64,000 bases of DNA, taken from assembly GCA_956465555.1 (NCBI GenBank), contig OY101120.1:248001-312000 (forward strand). The letters run 5' to 3'. Below are positions 11,233 through 20,652 of the stretch, one piece after another. Under the pieces are notes generated by a model. It made no database searches. It saw nothing but the letters and a program-made list of their open reading frames with translations, and had not been told where the DNA came from. Position 1 is the first letter of the stretch, and each line of letters opens with the position of its first letter. The position numbers and the translations under genes are program-made. The stretch is from Nitzschia sp. pyKryTriq1 (taxonomy: Eukaryota; Bacillariophyta; Bacillariophyceae; Bacillariales; Bacillariaceae).

Positions 11233-11775
11233 CCTGAAGCTTTCGAGTAATACCGGGACTGTTCCACAAGATGCATTAATGATCACAACAAGCATAAAGG
11301 AGCATTTCGGTCGATAGTACGAACACATCATGTGCACATTTTTGCCTCATCTCCGCCTGAGATGCGTAATATCACGCGTATCGTGAGAAACGACTCAAAT
11401 GACACAACCCTAGAGGGCGCAGAACACCAATGACGCCGACGTAAGGAAGGACAGGCGGAGAAGTTAGATCGGAGCCTGTGGATCGAAGTGACGTCATTCG
11501 GACAGTACGTGTATGTACAATAAATACTATTAGATAGAGAGTCCAAAAGATCCGCATCTGTCCATCATCGCGAGATGCGATGCCAACAACACCATCAACA
11601 TGCAACGCGTAACTTTCTTTCTCGATGACGAGAGGGACACTTCGCTTCGTTTGCATTACACTGTAGGATTTAGGAGTTACCGGTATACCGTAGAAGTAGA
11701 GAGACTCTCCCCATCCATCATAATCACAATCATATCTACCATCGATCGCATCATTCCATCATCATCATCATCATC
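11233..11775. other. Divergent intergenic region
   Basis: This 543-bp spacer lies between the sterol reductase and the CreA-family gene. TACCGGTA occurs near 11679. An (ATC)n microsatellite (about 11757-11775) ends directly at the CreA-family start codon, so it is probably 5' UTR. Confidence 0.5.
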
Positions 11776-12818
11776 ATGAGAACAACCTCCTTCTCCATCA
11801 GTATCTTGTTGCTACTTTCGTCCGCCGCCACCACCACCACCAACGCTTTGACGAACGGGTTTGCTGGGGTGAGGATGGTGGTGACGCCGCCCGAAACCAC
11901 CGCGAAAATTATTTCTGCAAGAACATCCTCGCATCACCCCGCAAGTCGGCATGCTCGTGATGTGCTGGATGATACCAGCACCAGTACAAGAACAATTCAC
12001 GCCATCATGACACGACAGCACCAAGACAAAGAAACCAAGAAGAAATCTTTACAATCACGAATCGGAAGTACCGTTGTCGCCACTGCCTTGATGTTAGGAT
12101 CCGCCTTTACTCCCAACAACAATCTATTGCCAGCATCCTTTCATTTGGGAGTGCCACCAGCATATGCAGAAGGTTCCAAAGTGGTAGGAGCACTCAAAGG
12201 AAGTGGTCTCGTCTTTAAGGATACTCTCCAAATTGAACGATTTGAAGGTACGTCGTCGTCGTCGTCTTTGGAAGCCGAGAGAGCTGGCTATGTACGCCAG
12301 CACGCTACTCCGTACGATCTCCGTCGTACATCTACAAGGATCTATCTCTCACAATGAATGTACCGAATGCACCACCTATTATCTCATCACTCGCTCTCTC
12401 CTCTGCTTCCTCTGCCACGCACAACAACAACAACAACAACAACAACAATAATATTCCTATATTGATAGACCCCAAAATCAAAGGCGTCGTCTTGTATATT
12501 TCCAATTTCGATCGTCCCATTACCGAAAAGCTCGGCGGCAACTTTTTCAACGACCCCGCCTATGCCAGTGTGGCTTGTGCCAAAACGACCAAAGATATTG
12601 CCATTGCCGACAATATTCAAAAGGGACCGCAGGGAGAAGAAGTCTTTGAAGAATCCCGCTCTCTATTGTTCAAAACCTTGCGCGTCCAACGAATCTTTGA
12701 TGCCGAAAGTAATACCGTCGTCTATGTGAGCTACAATACGAGACTGGACAAGTCGGATGATACCAACAAGTCGCGCTTTAAGAGTTCCTTGTGTGCAGTC
12801 AATTTGAATGACCAATAG
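11776..12818 (+). CDS. CreA-family protein, probably thylakoid-lumen targeted
   Basis: Exon 1 (11776-12247) and exon 2 (12469-12818) are joined by a phase-1 intron (GTACGT...GATAG), giving 273 residues. The join restores the family phrase 'QIERFED|PKIKGVVLYIS'. Exon 2 continues with 'SVACAKT', 'GEEVFEESRSLLFKTLRV' and 'FDAESNTVVYVSYNTRL', all matching bacterial CreA (PF05981), a periplasmic protein of unknown function. The N-terminus has a signal-peptide-like hydrophobic run (residues 7-25), a Ser/Thr/Arg-rich transit-like stretch, and a second hydrophobic segment ending in 'VPPAYA|EGSK', an AxA lumenal cleavage site, so the tripartite route ER/plastid/thylakoid lumen is likely. The intron is unusual in carrying (CAA)n where a pyrimidine tract is expected. 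Confidence 0.88.
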
Positions 12819-13005
12819 AAAGAGAAAGAGTGATAGAGAGAGAGACGCAGAGAGAGAGATAGGAAACGAAAAGCAACGAATGAACGAATCAAAGAAACTC
12901 GAAGGATGATTTTGACAAGACTGGTCCTATTTGCTAGCTAAAAGAACTACCGGTATGTACTACGAATGAATGAATCTTGCAGTGTGCGTAGGTATGTAGT
13001 TCGAC

Positions 13006-13766
13006 TTAGAAGAATTTGATTCCATCTTCCGAAGAGGTTTCTCCTTTAAAGATGGCACACTTGCCTTCGTCTTCTAATATGGACAGCGCTCGTCGTAGCA
13101 AGTCTTCATCGACACCTTGAAAGGACATACCATGCACATCTTCTCCGCTATGCAATTCGTATAATGTACAGACACTTCCAATATTCCCACTCGCCTTGGC
13201 CCATTGATAAATATCGGTCGCCAATTCTTCCGGTTTTCTCCAAAGTATCCGGCAGGTCGTTTGATGCGCCTCATCCAGCCATTCGCCCTGTCCGTGTTTT
13301 ACCAAATCATTCAAAACGGTCTTGACGGAATCCGCATCGAGGGACCGACTAATTTCCGAGTTTTTCCACAGCGGACATTCGTGTACCACCATTGTCTGGA
13401 GTTTGTATTGTTCATGGTATCGTACAATCAAATCCCGCCAAAGTGCCAGTTGTTTGTCTCGCGTTGCCAGGACGGGTTGAATTGTGAAAAAGGGAGGGAA
13501 GGAATAGAATTCGGGAAACTTGAAATATTAAAAGTTGTAGTAGTAGTAGTAGTAGTAGTAGTTGTGATGGTTGTACAGGCGAGCAAAGATAATAATAATG
13601 CGTGAGAATGTGGTACGAATGCATGCGCCGCGGACTGATTGGGCTGATGAGATGAGAAACGAAGCTTTCATTTTGTCCTTCCATTCGTTCGATATTATTA
13701 CAGCAAGTCGATGATGATGGTTCATTCATTCTTATCTATGGAGCTGCTTACCTCAAAGTCCCCCAT
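13006..13766 (-). CDS. VPS25: ESCRT-II subunit VPS25
   Basis: The coding sequence consists of a 15-nt first exon (13752-13766, encoding MGDFE) and exon 2 (13006-13518), separated by a 233-bp intron (GTAAGC...TTCAAG). The product is 175 residues, very close to human VPS25 (176). The join gives 'MGDFE|FPEFYSFPPFFTIQP', matching the conserved Tyr/Phe-Pro-Pro-Phe-Phe N-terminal signature. Two winged-helix domains follow, with 'GEWLDEAHQTTCRILWRKPEE' resembling human 'LEWLDKSKSSFLIMWRRPEE' (shown in part) and the hallmark C-terminus 'GIKFF'. VPS25 links ESCRT-II to the ESCRT-III subunit VPS20 during endosomal sorting. The intron holds a TAG trinucleotide tract. The downstream part alone would lack the PPFF motif that contacts VPS22/VPS36. 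Confidence 0.93.
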
Positions 13767-14304
13767 GATGATGTTTAGTTATTAGATGATACAATAACAA
13801 CGGTAGTTATCAATACAGACGACAGTGGCGCTACTGCTTATTGTACAAGTACTGTTGCGCGGTTCGTGGTCGGGGGTGCGGCGGCCGCGCCGCCGCCATG
13901 GTCGCTTTCCAAAAAAATTGAGACGCAGAGATAGAGGAGATACATAGCGAGGATAATAGACAATGCACTTTTCGACCCGACCGACCAAAAATACCCGGGA
14001 CCCAGGACCCGGGACCCGTGCGTCTGTCATCCGTGGTGAGTGATGACGACCCACTCATGACTGCGATGATTATACCCGATCCTTCGTCTGGGATGACGCA
14101 CGCGCACTCTATTTATCACGCAATCCAATAAAAAATCATCACCCGATCATAAATAGCATCGCATGCATGATGTATGTGACGGCAAGATTATTCTGATTCT
14201 TCTATGTATCGCAGTCTAATGCACTTCGTTGTCACCATATAAAACGGCTGTATTATTCTATCTATGCTTCATTCATAAAAAGAGATTCTGATTGTATTTT
14301 CATC
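13767..14304. other. Divergent intergenic region
   Basis: This 538-bp spacer between VPS25 and the PncC-NudC fusion contains a GC-rich stretch (about 13870-13900), a short tandem phrase CCCGGGACCC repeated near 13996-14018, and an AT-rich zone just upstream of 14305. No gene is seen. Confidence 0.45.
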
Positions 14305-16113
14305 ATGTTACGGATAGGCAAATCATCCTTCAAGGCGGCTGGCGCTAGAGCTAGTAGCAGCAGCAGCAGTAGTAGTAGTAGTGCTATTGCTATTTCTGCT
14401 GCTGCTACTACTACTAGGAGGATTTTCGAGCGACTGGTTCAAGGCCTCCAACAAAAAGGCAAAACCTGCACGGTCGTCGAAAGTTGTTGTGGAGGACTCA
14501 TTCAGTCGTCACTCATGGCCATTCCAGGATCGTCAGCGGTCTATTATGGTGGTTCGGTCGCGTACAATACGAAACGAGCCAAAAAGTTACTCCTCAATGA
14601 TGAGACCCTCCATCAATCGTTGCTGAATCCACCACCACCACCACCACCACCATTACCATATTCCAGCAGTTCTTCTAGCCTATCAGAGGCCGAAAACTAC
14701 ATTCGGACCAAAGAACATTGGACGGCCCAAACAGCCGTGGCATTTTGCAATCAAATGGATGTGGATTATGCGATTGCTGAAGGCGGAGCGTCCGGGCCTA
14801 CCTTTCGACCAAAAGACTTGACCCAAGGCTTTGCCGTCATTGCAGTGGCGGGAAAGAATCCTCAAACCGGTCAGGCCGAACTCTTGGCCCAATCGACGAT
14901 TCGATCCACCCATAAGAATCGTACTCGAGAAGAGAATATGCGATTGTTTGCCAATGCTGCGGCTACCTTGGCAGCCGATACTATTGGCATACCTCCATTG
15001 TCCTCATCAGATGATGTTGTGCCGCCACCATCACCACACGAAGAAGACGAAGAACCACGCAAACATTTGGATCGAGCCACTCATCTGAGAGGCGATAAAT
15101 TGGCGTTGGAAGAAATGGAAAACAGTGATGAGGCCCGATTTGTGGTATTACGGAATTCTCAAGAATGTCTATTTCTTCAAGAATCATCATCATCATTATC
15201 GTCGACGACGACGACAGACCTAGCTTTGCTGTCCCGATCCGACCTTCCTCATCATCATCATCATCATCATGGTGGTGTGGTGTCCGAAGCGAGTTTTCTG
15301 GGCTTGGATCCCACGACCAAGGCGCCCATTTTTTCAGTCGACGTCTCTTCCGAGTTCCAACTCCCATCAGCTAGTAGTACTTATTCTCCCGATCATCATC
15401 ATGGTGGTCGCGATATCCGCGCAACACCATCCTTATGCTTTGACAATATCCGTACCCATGCACCTCTTTTGAAACCCTACGATTATGAATTGGTCTTGTA
15501 TGCCACCGCCCTTTCCAACTGGAAACGGACCCACAAATGCTGCTCTCTCTGCGGAAAACCGCTCGAACCGGTCCAAGGGGGAACTTGTCTCCAATGCACG
15601 TCTTCGACGTGCGGGGCCCTCTCTTGGCCTCGTCAAGATCCTAGTATCATCGTGTTGGTGACCAATCCGACGGGAGACAAGGCCCTACTGGCTCGTTCTC
15701 CCCGCCATCCACCCAAGATGCATACCGCACTGGCAGGCTTTGTCGAAGCGGGAGAAACCTTTGAACAAGCCGTATTGCGAGAAGTTCAAGAAGAAACGGG
15801 AGCTTTGGTCGATTTTGATTCCATTACCTATCTTTCCTCACAACCCTGGCCCTTTCCACGATCTTGTATGATTGGCTTTTTGGCAAAAGTGGCCGATGAT
15901 ACGCTGCCTCTCACCATTGATCCGAGTGAATTAATCAGCGCCGATTGGTTTGATCGGGATCAAGTACGGGCGGCCGCCCAAATTCCGGGAGCCGTCATGA
16001 ATCCACAAGTGGCCGAACAAGCCTTATTATCCAATCCATCATTGCAAGTTTTGATTCCACCCAAGGGAGTATTGGCTCGGACCCTCATTGATCAATGGCT
16101 CGACCAAGAATAA
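14305..16113 (+). CDS. Fusion: NMN amidase (PncC/CinA-C) + NAD(H) pyrophosphatase (NudC)
   Basis: One uninterrupted exon encodes 602 residues. After a short basic, Ser/Ala-rich leader (about 1-38, possibly mitochondrial or plastid targeting) comes a PncC/CinA C-terminal domain (about 40-230): 'VVESCCGGLIQSS', 'PGSSAVYYGGSVAYNTKRAK' and 'GGASGP', matching bacterial ESCTGG/GSSA/GxAGP. A low-complexity linker with an internal Pro-rich loop leads to a complete NudC module: zinc ribbon (CSLC...CLQC, about 412-431), Nudix box 'GFVEAGETFEQAVLREVQEE' (about 478-497) and the NADH-specificity motif 'SQPWPFPRS' (about 511). NudC cleaves NAD(H) to NMN(H) and AMP; PncC deamidates NMN to NaMN. Both halves retain the family motifs, so a bifunctional NAD-recycling enzyme is inferred. 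No peroxisomal PTS1 is present. Confidence 0.9.
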   Translation: MLRIGKSSFKAAGARASSSSSSSSSSAIAISAAATTTRRIFERLVQGLQQKGKTCTVVESCCGGLIQSSLMAIPGSSAVYYGGSVAYNTKRAKKLLLNDETLHQSLLNPPPPPPPPLPYSSSSSSLSEAENYIRTKEHWTAQTAVAFCNQMDVDYAIAEGGASGPTFRPKDLTQGFAVIAVAGKNPQTGQAELLAQSTIRSTHKNRTREENMRLFANAAATLAADTIGIPPLSSSDDVVPPPSPHEEDEEPRKHLDRATHLRGDKLALEEMENSDEARFVVLRNSQECLFLQESSSSLSSTTTTDLALLSRSDLPHHHHHHHGGVVSEASFLGLDPTTKAPIFSVDVSSEFQLPSASSTYSPDHHHGGRDIRATPSLCFDNIRTHAPLLKPYDYELVLYATALSNWKRTHKCCSLCGKPLEPVQGGTCLQCTSSTCGALSWPRQDPSIIVLVTNPTGDKALLARSPRHPPKMHTALAGFVEAGETFEQAVLREVQEETGALVDFDSITYLSSQPWPFPRSCMIGFLAKVADDTLPLTIDPSELISADWFDRDQVRAAAQIPGAVMNPQVAEQALLSNPSLQVLIPPKGVLARTLIDQWLDQE

Positions 16114-16330
16114 GAATAGTACTAGTAGTCTGGTGCGTGCAAGGACGATCTATGCTACTACTCTAGACTAGAGAGAGGATGGGACGATGTTGGATCTCCT
16201 CGATCTCCTTGTGTAACGAATAGTGTATATTTTATTTTTTTGTCTTTGTTAGGTTGATTTGATTTGTTTGGTTGATTTGATTTGATTTGTTTCATTGATT
16301 TGATTTGTTTCATTGATTTTATATATTGAT
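16114..16330. repeat. Low-complexity TTTGATTTG tract between convergent genes
   Basis: Between 16240 and 16335 the sequence is made of variants of 'ttgatttgatttg' and 'tttcattgatttg'. It lies between the stop codons of two convergent genes, so it probably forms both 3' UTRs. Confidence 0.6.
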
Positions 16331-18346
16331 TTATTGAAATTCTCCCCATTTGGCTTCTTGCCACTGATCAAACTTTTCCAATACCATCCGTAGACGCTGT
16401 TGCGTGGTCGGCGTCGCCAAGAGTTTGGGTCGCAATTCCTGATTGGCGACTTGAGAATTGCTTTCCAACAAATGCGCGGCCGAATAACTCAATCGTCGTT
16501 GTCTTCGATGAGCTGGATAATCCGGAGAGACTTGAACAAAATCATGTTCCAAATTCTTGGTAATCGAAGAAGAAGAAGAAGAATCATCATCATTGTCATC
16601 ATTATTGTCCAAGGAAGCAAGTTCGGATACAATTTGTTTCAATGCAAATGGTTTGGTAGGAATGACGACTGGTGTACTTGTAGTTGTACTTGCACTTGTA
16701 CTTGTTGTAGAAGAAGTTGTAGTCGTACCGGTAGTTTTCTCTTTGTCTTCCGAGGAGGCAGTCATATTGTACTTGGTGTTGGTAAAGATGGAGGATGTTG
16801 CCGTTGACCTTCTCGGTAGTGTTGGTGATGCTGTTGTGGATGTTGTGGTTGTGGATATAGATGTTGGTGTGGTGGCGACAACGTCGGGCCAAATATCCAA
16901 ATGGATCGGCAAGAGTCCCAAAAGAACCGGACTGACAGGAGTCCGAGTCTGAATCAAAAAGTTATTAATGGCGAGCCATAACTCATACTCCAATTCATCG
17001 GCCGACAAGTGTTGACGTTGTGGAAATTCCGGATCTGTGAGTGGAGTTTGATAGACCCCTCGACACAATAACCGATATTCCAAAGAAGGAAGTGGTGGTG
17101 GTTCTTGTTGTTCCTCCTCCTTATTTTGTGACGGTGGTGAACTCTTCTCTTCTTTGGCTTGACTGGTGGTTGCTCCTCCTGGTAATGGCACTGGTAGAGG
17201 ATCGTAGGATGGAATCGGTGGCTCCAAAGTCTTGGAAAAGGGACAATACGGCAAGACCTTGGCAATATCACTTCCGGTAATATCACTGACCGACATGTCC
17301 GGCCGATCCTTCATGGGCAGGACATGATCTCGATCGTATTCATATTCATGAAATCGGACCGATTCTTGGACGGCCATGGCTCGTGGCACGGCCAAATCTT
17401 GTTCGGTGTACCCCCGCCCGATTAATTCGGGGCCGGCCGGATCCAATTCTTCGGCATCCGGCAAGAGTTGTGCCGTCACAATACTGTACGGCAGGGCTTG
17501 TTGGACGTCGGTGACGACAAATCGTTCCATGGCGTGCACCAACAATAATAATCGTCCATCGACCAAACGTCGATAATCGGAAATATTCATGAGACATCCG
17601 AGGACGGCCGAAGATTCGGTGTGTTTGGTGGTTTCCCACGTTTCCAGTTGGAATCGAGGATCCTCACTTCTTATTTTTAAATTCCGGCTCCCATGTTCCA
17701 AATACAAATGTCCAAACGTCCACGGTTTCGGTCCGTACAGGATTTTTTCAAACATGTTGGTGTAAATCGGTTCATGAATATTCAGCACATTCGATCGACC
17801 GGGAACTTCCCACCAAGGAGCTCGAAACAAGGGTAAATCCAACAATTCTCCCGTGTTTTCGTTCAACGAACAATAATACGTGTTGACATCATCCTCCTGC
17901 GGAGGATGATGATCGTTGTCTTCCGGCGAGGAGGATGATGAGGATGACATTGGCTTCTTCACTACTGCGCTATTCTTGTAGTAAGACATTTGCAAGGATC
18001 GCACCACTGCCATGCGACGTTGAAAGTCTTCCATTCCTTCTTCTGCATTCTTGTCATTATTCTTGTCATTATTTTTTATTGGATCCTCTTGGTTTCCACT
18101 ACCGCTGCTGCTGGCGGCGAGTATCGGTAATACACGTCTCCTGGATTGGGGTGCCAGAACAGATAATGTTCGAATGGAACAAGACGTAGAAGAAGAAGCA
18201 GTCCTAGTAGATCCAGTATTACCGGTGGTAGCTCCTCCTGGTGATGGAGAGATCCAAGCGGCAGCAGCGGCAGCAGCAGCAGAGCAGTAGCAGCACTGGG
18301 CCGCTACTAGAAGAAGACACTGAAGAGCAAATAATGTGAAAAACAT
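16331..18346 (-). CDS. Secreted or plastid LON substrate-binding-domain protein
   Basis: A single-exon gene of 671 residues starts at ATG 18346. The N-terminus is a strong signal peptide (MFFTLFALQCLLLVAAQCC...) followed by an Ala run and Ser/Arg-rich sequence, compatible with a diatom bipartite plastid presequence. Residues about 170-320 match the Lon protease N-terminal substrate-binding (LON/PUA-like) domain: 'LPLFRAPWWEVPG', 'EPIYTNMFEKIL', 'GCLMNISDYRRLVDGRLLLL' and 'ERFVVTDVQQ'. There is no AAA+ ATPase or Ser-Lys protease domain, so it is not a Lon protease. The second half contains 'ELEYELWLAINNFL' and long Thr/Ser runs between ordered patches. It probably acts as a substrate-recognition or adaptor protein; that role is inferred. 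Confidence 0.8.
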   Translation of the reverse strand: MFFTLFALQCLLLVAAQCCYCSAAAAAAAAWISPSPGGATTGNTGSTRTASSSTSCSIRTLSVLAPQSRRRVLPILAASSSGSGNQEDPIKNNDKNNDKNAEEGMEDFQRRMAVVRSLQMSYYKNSAVVKKPMSSSSSSSPEDNDHHPPQEDDVNTYYCSLNENTGELLDLPLFRAPWWEVPGRSNVLNIHEPIYTNMFEKILYGPKPWTFGHLYLEHGSRNLKIRSEDPRFQLETWETTKHTESSAVLGCLMNISDYRRLVDGRLLLLVHAMERFVVTDVQQALPYSIVTAQLLPDAEELDPAGPELIGRGYTEQDLAVPRAMAVQESVRFHEYEYDRDHVLPMKDRPDMSVSDITGSDIAKVLPYCPFSKTLEPPIPSYDPLPVPLPGGATTSQAKEEKSSPPSQNKEEEQQEPPPLPSLEYRLLCRGVYQTPLTDPEFPQRQHLSADELEYELWLAINNFLIQTRTPVSPVLLGLLPIHLDIWPDVVATTPTSISTTTTSTTASPTLPRRSTATSSIFTNTKYNMTASSEDKEKTTGTTTTSSTTSTSASTTTSTPVVIPTKPFALKQIVSELASLDNNDDNDDDSSSSSSITKNLEHDFVQVSPDYPAHRRQRRLSYSAAHLLESNSQVANQELRPKLLATPTTQQRLRMVLEKFDQWQEAKWGEFQ

Positions 18347-19168
18347 CCTCTTGACTTGTACTCGTACTTGTATTCCTGTTGTTGTGGTTGTTGTTGTTGT
18401 TGTTGTTTGTTGTTATCACAACATGTCATCAGCAGGTTACATAGGTTGGAACTGCTGCTCCGCATCATCGACGACGACGACGACATCAATAATAATAATA
18501 TATGATGATGTTCTTTCATCATCATCAAGCAGAATAAGAAAAAAAAGAGAGAAGAAAAGAACAGATGGAGGATGTTCGAAAGAAGATCCGATCCGATTGG
18601 TCTATTTTTTTCGAACATCGCGGGTCTAATGCGCAGTTCGCCCAGTGCTGTCATCCTTGGTCCGTAGTACCGGTACTTACATACTGCTATGTATGTAGTG
18701 CAAGTACGGGGACGGTTCGTCCAGCCGTCCGCACGGAAACTGCATGAAGGATTTTTTTGTTAGATCTGACCTTCTCGCAGACTTGCTACTGCGCATACAA
18801 AGACTGCGGTAGTACTGGGTCTTCGTAGACTTTTACGTTCCCTGCACACACACCCATCATCGATCGTCTCGCAGCGCTGAGCGCTGCTTCAAGGAAGCTT
18901 CAGTCCGATCCGTCTGTCCAGTAGTCCGTCTCTGTTGCAGTACATCGACTACGTGGCCTACACGGACTGTCTATGCATCTTTCTTTGTGCAGCTTTTCGG
19001 TGGTTTCGTCAAATAATAATACTACACACCGCTCACCCAAACAAAAAAGCAAATCATGGGACATGCATAAAAATAATAATCACAATATCATATCTCCTCA
19101 TACAAAACAACTCTCACATTTTCCGGAACGCACAGCATGCAGCAATCTCGACGATCATAATCATAATA
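18347..19168. other. Divergent intergenic region with paired hairpins
   Basis: This 822-bp spacer carries GTT and GAC trinucleotide runs, TACCGGTA near 18670, and an inverted repeat at 18871-18887 (GCAGCGC-TGA-GCGCTGC) followed at once by GCTTC-AAG-GAAGC. The frame from 18935 that leads into the next gene starts with TTG and is hydrophobic and A/T-rich; I treat it as upstream sequence. Confidence 0.45.
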
Positions 19169-20302
19169 ATGATCAAGAACAACAAGAACAACAGGAAGAA
19201 GAATCATCTACCTCTGCAACATGACTACTCGCCTGCCGAGAATGATGTCATCTGCGGCCGAGGCAAAGCCTTCGCAAGACTGCCGGGCAACATCCTGTTT
19301 GTCGATATTCTGCGATCGAACCTCGATCGCTACGTGGCGGCAGAGAAACGATTGGACAAAACCTTGGTCGTGGCCTCTGTGGTAGAACAGATCCGCGCCA
19401 CAGGTGCCCGATTCATCATCATCAAACATGATGATCATGCTGATAATCATGATCATCTTGTTGGCAGCAAAGAAGAAGAAGAAGAAGACGAAGAAGAAGA
19501 AACCAAGAACAAGAAGAAGAAGAAGAAGAGCCAGTTCTACGAGCTCAGTGCGCTGGAAATCCACGAGAAAACAGGTCATGCGCTTCGAGATCTTCTCAAA
19601 AACAGAGGAGGAAATAGTAGTAGGCAAGAACACCATCACCAGTCAAAAAAGAAGCACCAGAGGAGCACCAGCAGCACTCACAAGATTTCTCAGAGACGAC
19701 GACGATCCTCCTCGTCTGGTGCTGGTGCATTGCCTGCTCCAGACTTTCAACCCTCACCACTGCTGGATAGTAGCACCAGCACATTCATGTCTACGAAGAA
19801 GGATGATCATCATGGCGTAGTAGTACTTTCGATGATCGGCGATCATGAGACCACCAGCAGCAGCCTGCTGCTCGAACAGGACAACAACCTGCTTCTACTC
19901 GCCCCTTTGGAGGACGACCATTGTGGCGCCAGCAGCGCCTGCTGCTATGCTTCACCGGCTCTAATTGAAGATGTTGAACCTTTATCATTCTTTGATAGTT
20001 CCTCTGCTGCTCCTGACTCAATTATACTACCATACCAAACATTTTCATTCCCAGCAGCACAGCAGCCAGGACGAGGAGTGGTGCTGGAGCCACCTGCGAC
20101 GACGATCAGGAGCACCACCACCTTCGCCCCACCAGTACTACCACCATCACTCCAACAACAACAAGGAACAACAACATTATCAGGAGCATTTCCTCGATTT
20201 TTACTGCCACGACAAGTTTCCCATAATATTGATGATCTGTTAAGCGAAGAAGCAAAGATATTTGGCGGGGACTCTGCTGGATTCGATCTTTTTTCGGGCT
20301 GA
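19169..20302 (+). CDS. DUF6824-like domain protein (stramenopile 'NDVICGRG' family)
   Basis: From ATG 19169 the product is 377 residues. The domain begins at about residue 20 with 'NDVICGRGKAFARLPGN', followed by 'ILRSNLDRYVAAEKRLDKT' and 'VVASVVEQIRATGARFI'. It resumes after a charged insertion with 'FYELSALEIHEKTGHALRD'. This matches the domain I know as DUF6824, widespread in diatoms, whose function is unknown. The insertion (about 35 residues, His/Asp then Glu/Lys-rich) lies in a loop before the last conserved helix. The C-terminal 230 residues are Ser/Pro/Gln-rich and look disordered; a transcription-related role is plausible only by analogy. An upstream in-frame extension exists but begins with TTG. 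Confidence 0.8.
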   Translation: MIKNNKNNRKKNHLPLQHDYSPAENDVICGRGKAFARLPGNILFVDILRSNLDRYVAAEKRLDKTLVVASVVEQIRATGARFIIIKHDDHADNHDHLVGSKEEEEEDEEEETKNKKKKKKSQFYELSALEIHEKTGHALRDLLKNRGGNSSRQEHHHQSKKKHQRSTSSTHKISQRRRRSSSSGAGALPAPDFQPSPLLDSSTSTFMSTKKDDHHGVVVLSMIGDHETTSSSLLLEQDNNLLLLAPLEDDHCGASSACCYASPALIEDVEPLSFFDSSSAAPDSIILPYQTFSFPAAQQPGRGVVLEPPATTIRSTTTFAPPVLPPSLQQQQGTTTLSGAFPRFLLPRQVSHNIDDLLSEEAKIFGGDSAGFDLFSG

Positions 20303-20652
20303 TGTTCATCTGCTGCAATCCGGCGAAACCAGTACTAGTAGAGGTATATACCACCAGTAGTGGTAGTAGGCACAGAGGCTGCTGTACTCGGACTAGTCGT
20401 TTTTGGTATCCACCTCTAACAAGAACAACTTTTGACTCTCTATTTGCTCTAGTATGTAATAGTCTATCATACCGACATAGGATGTGGGCTATTGTGCTAA
20501 TGATATTGTGCTGTCTTCCTTTACAAAATTATCCTACTTCTGGTCAAAATCGTGTAAGTACTAGTACACGACCAGCAGCATCCTCGAAGTAACAATCCGT
20601 CGCCAGCAGCATTTCGAAAGATAATGACGACAGAGGCAGCAACGCTCGAAAA
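20303..20652. other. Convergent intergenic region
   Basis: This 350-bp spacer lies between two convergent stop codons. I see only short CAGCAG and CTAGTA words; no coding or RNA feature is supported. Confidence 0.4.

Noticed and set aside
18935-19168. N-terminal extension of the DUF6824-like protein
   Set aside because: Starts at TTG, and the added residues are hydrophobic and Asn/Ile-rich as expected of A/T-rich leader DNA.
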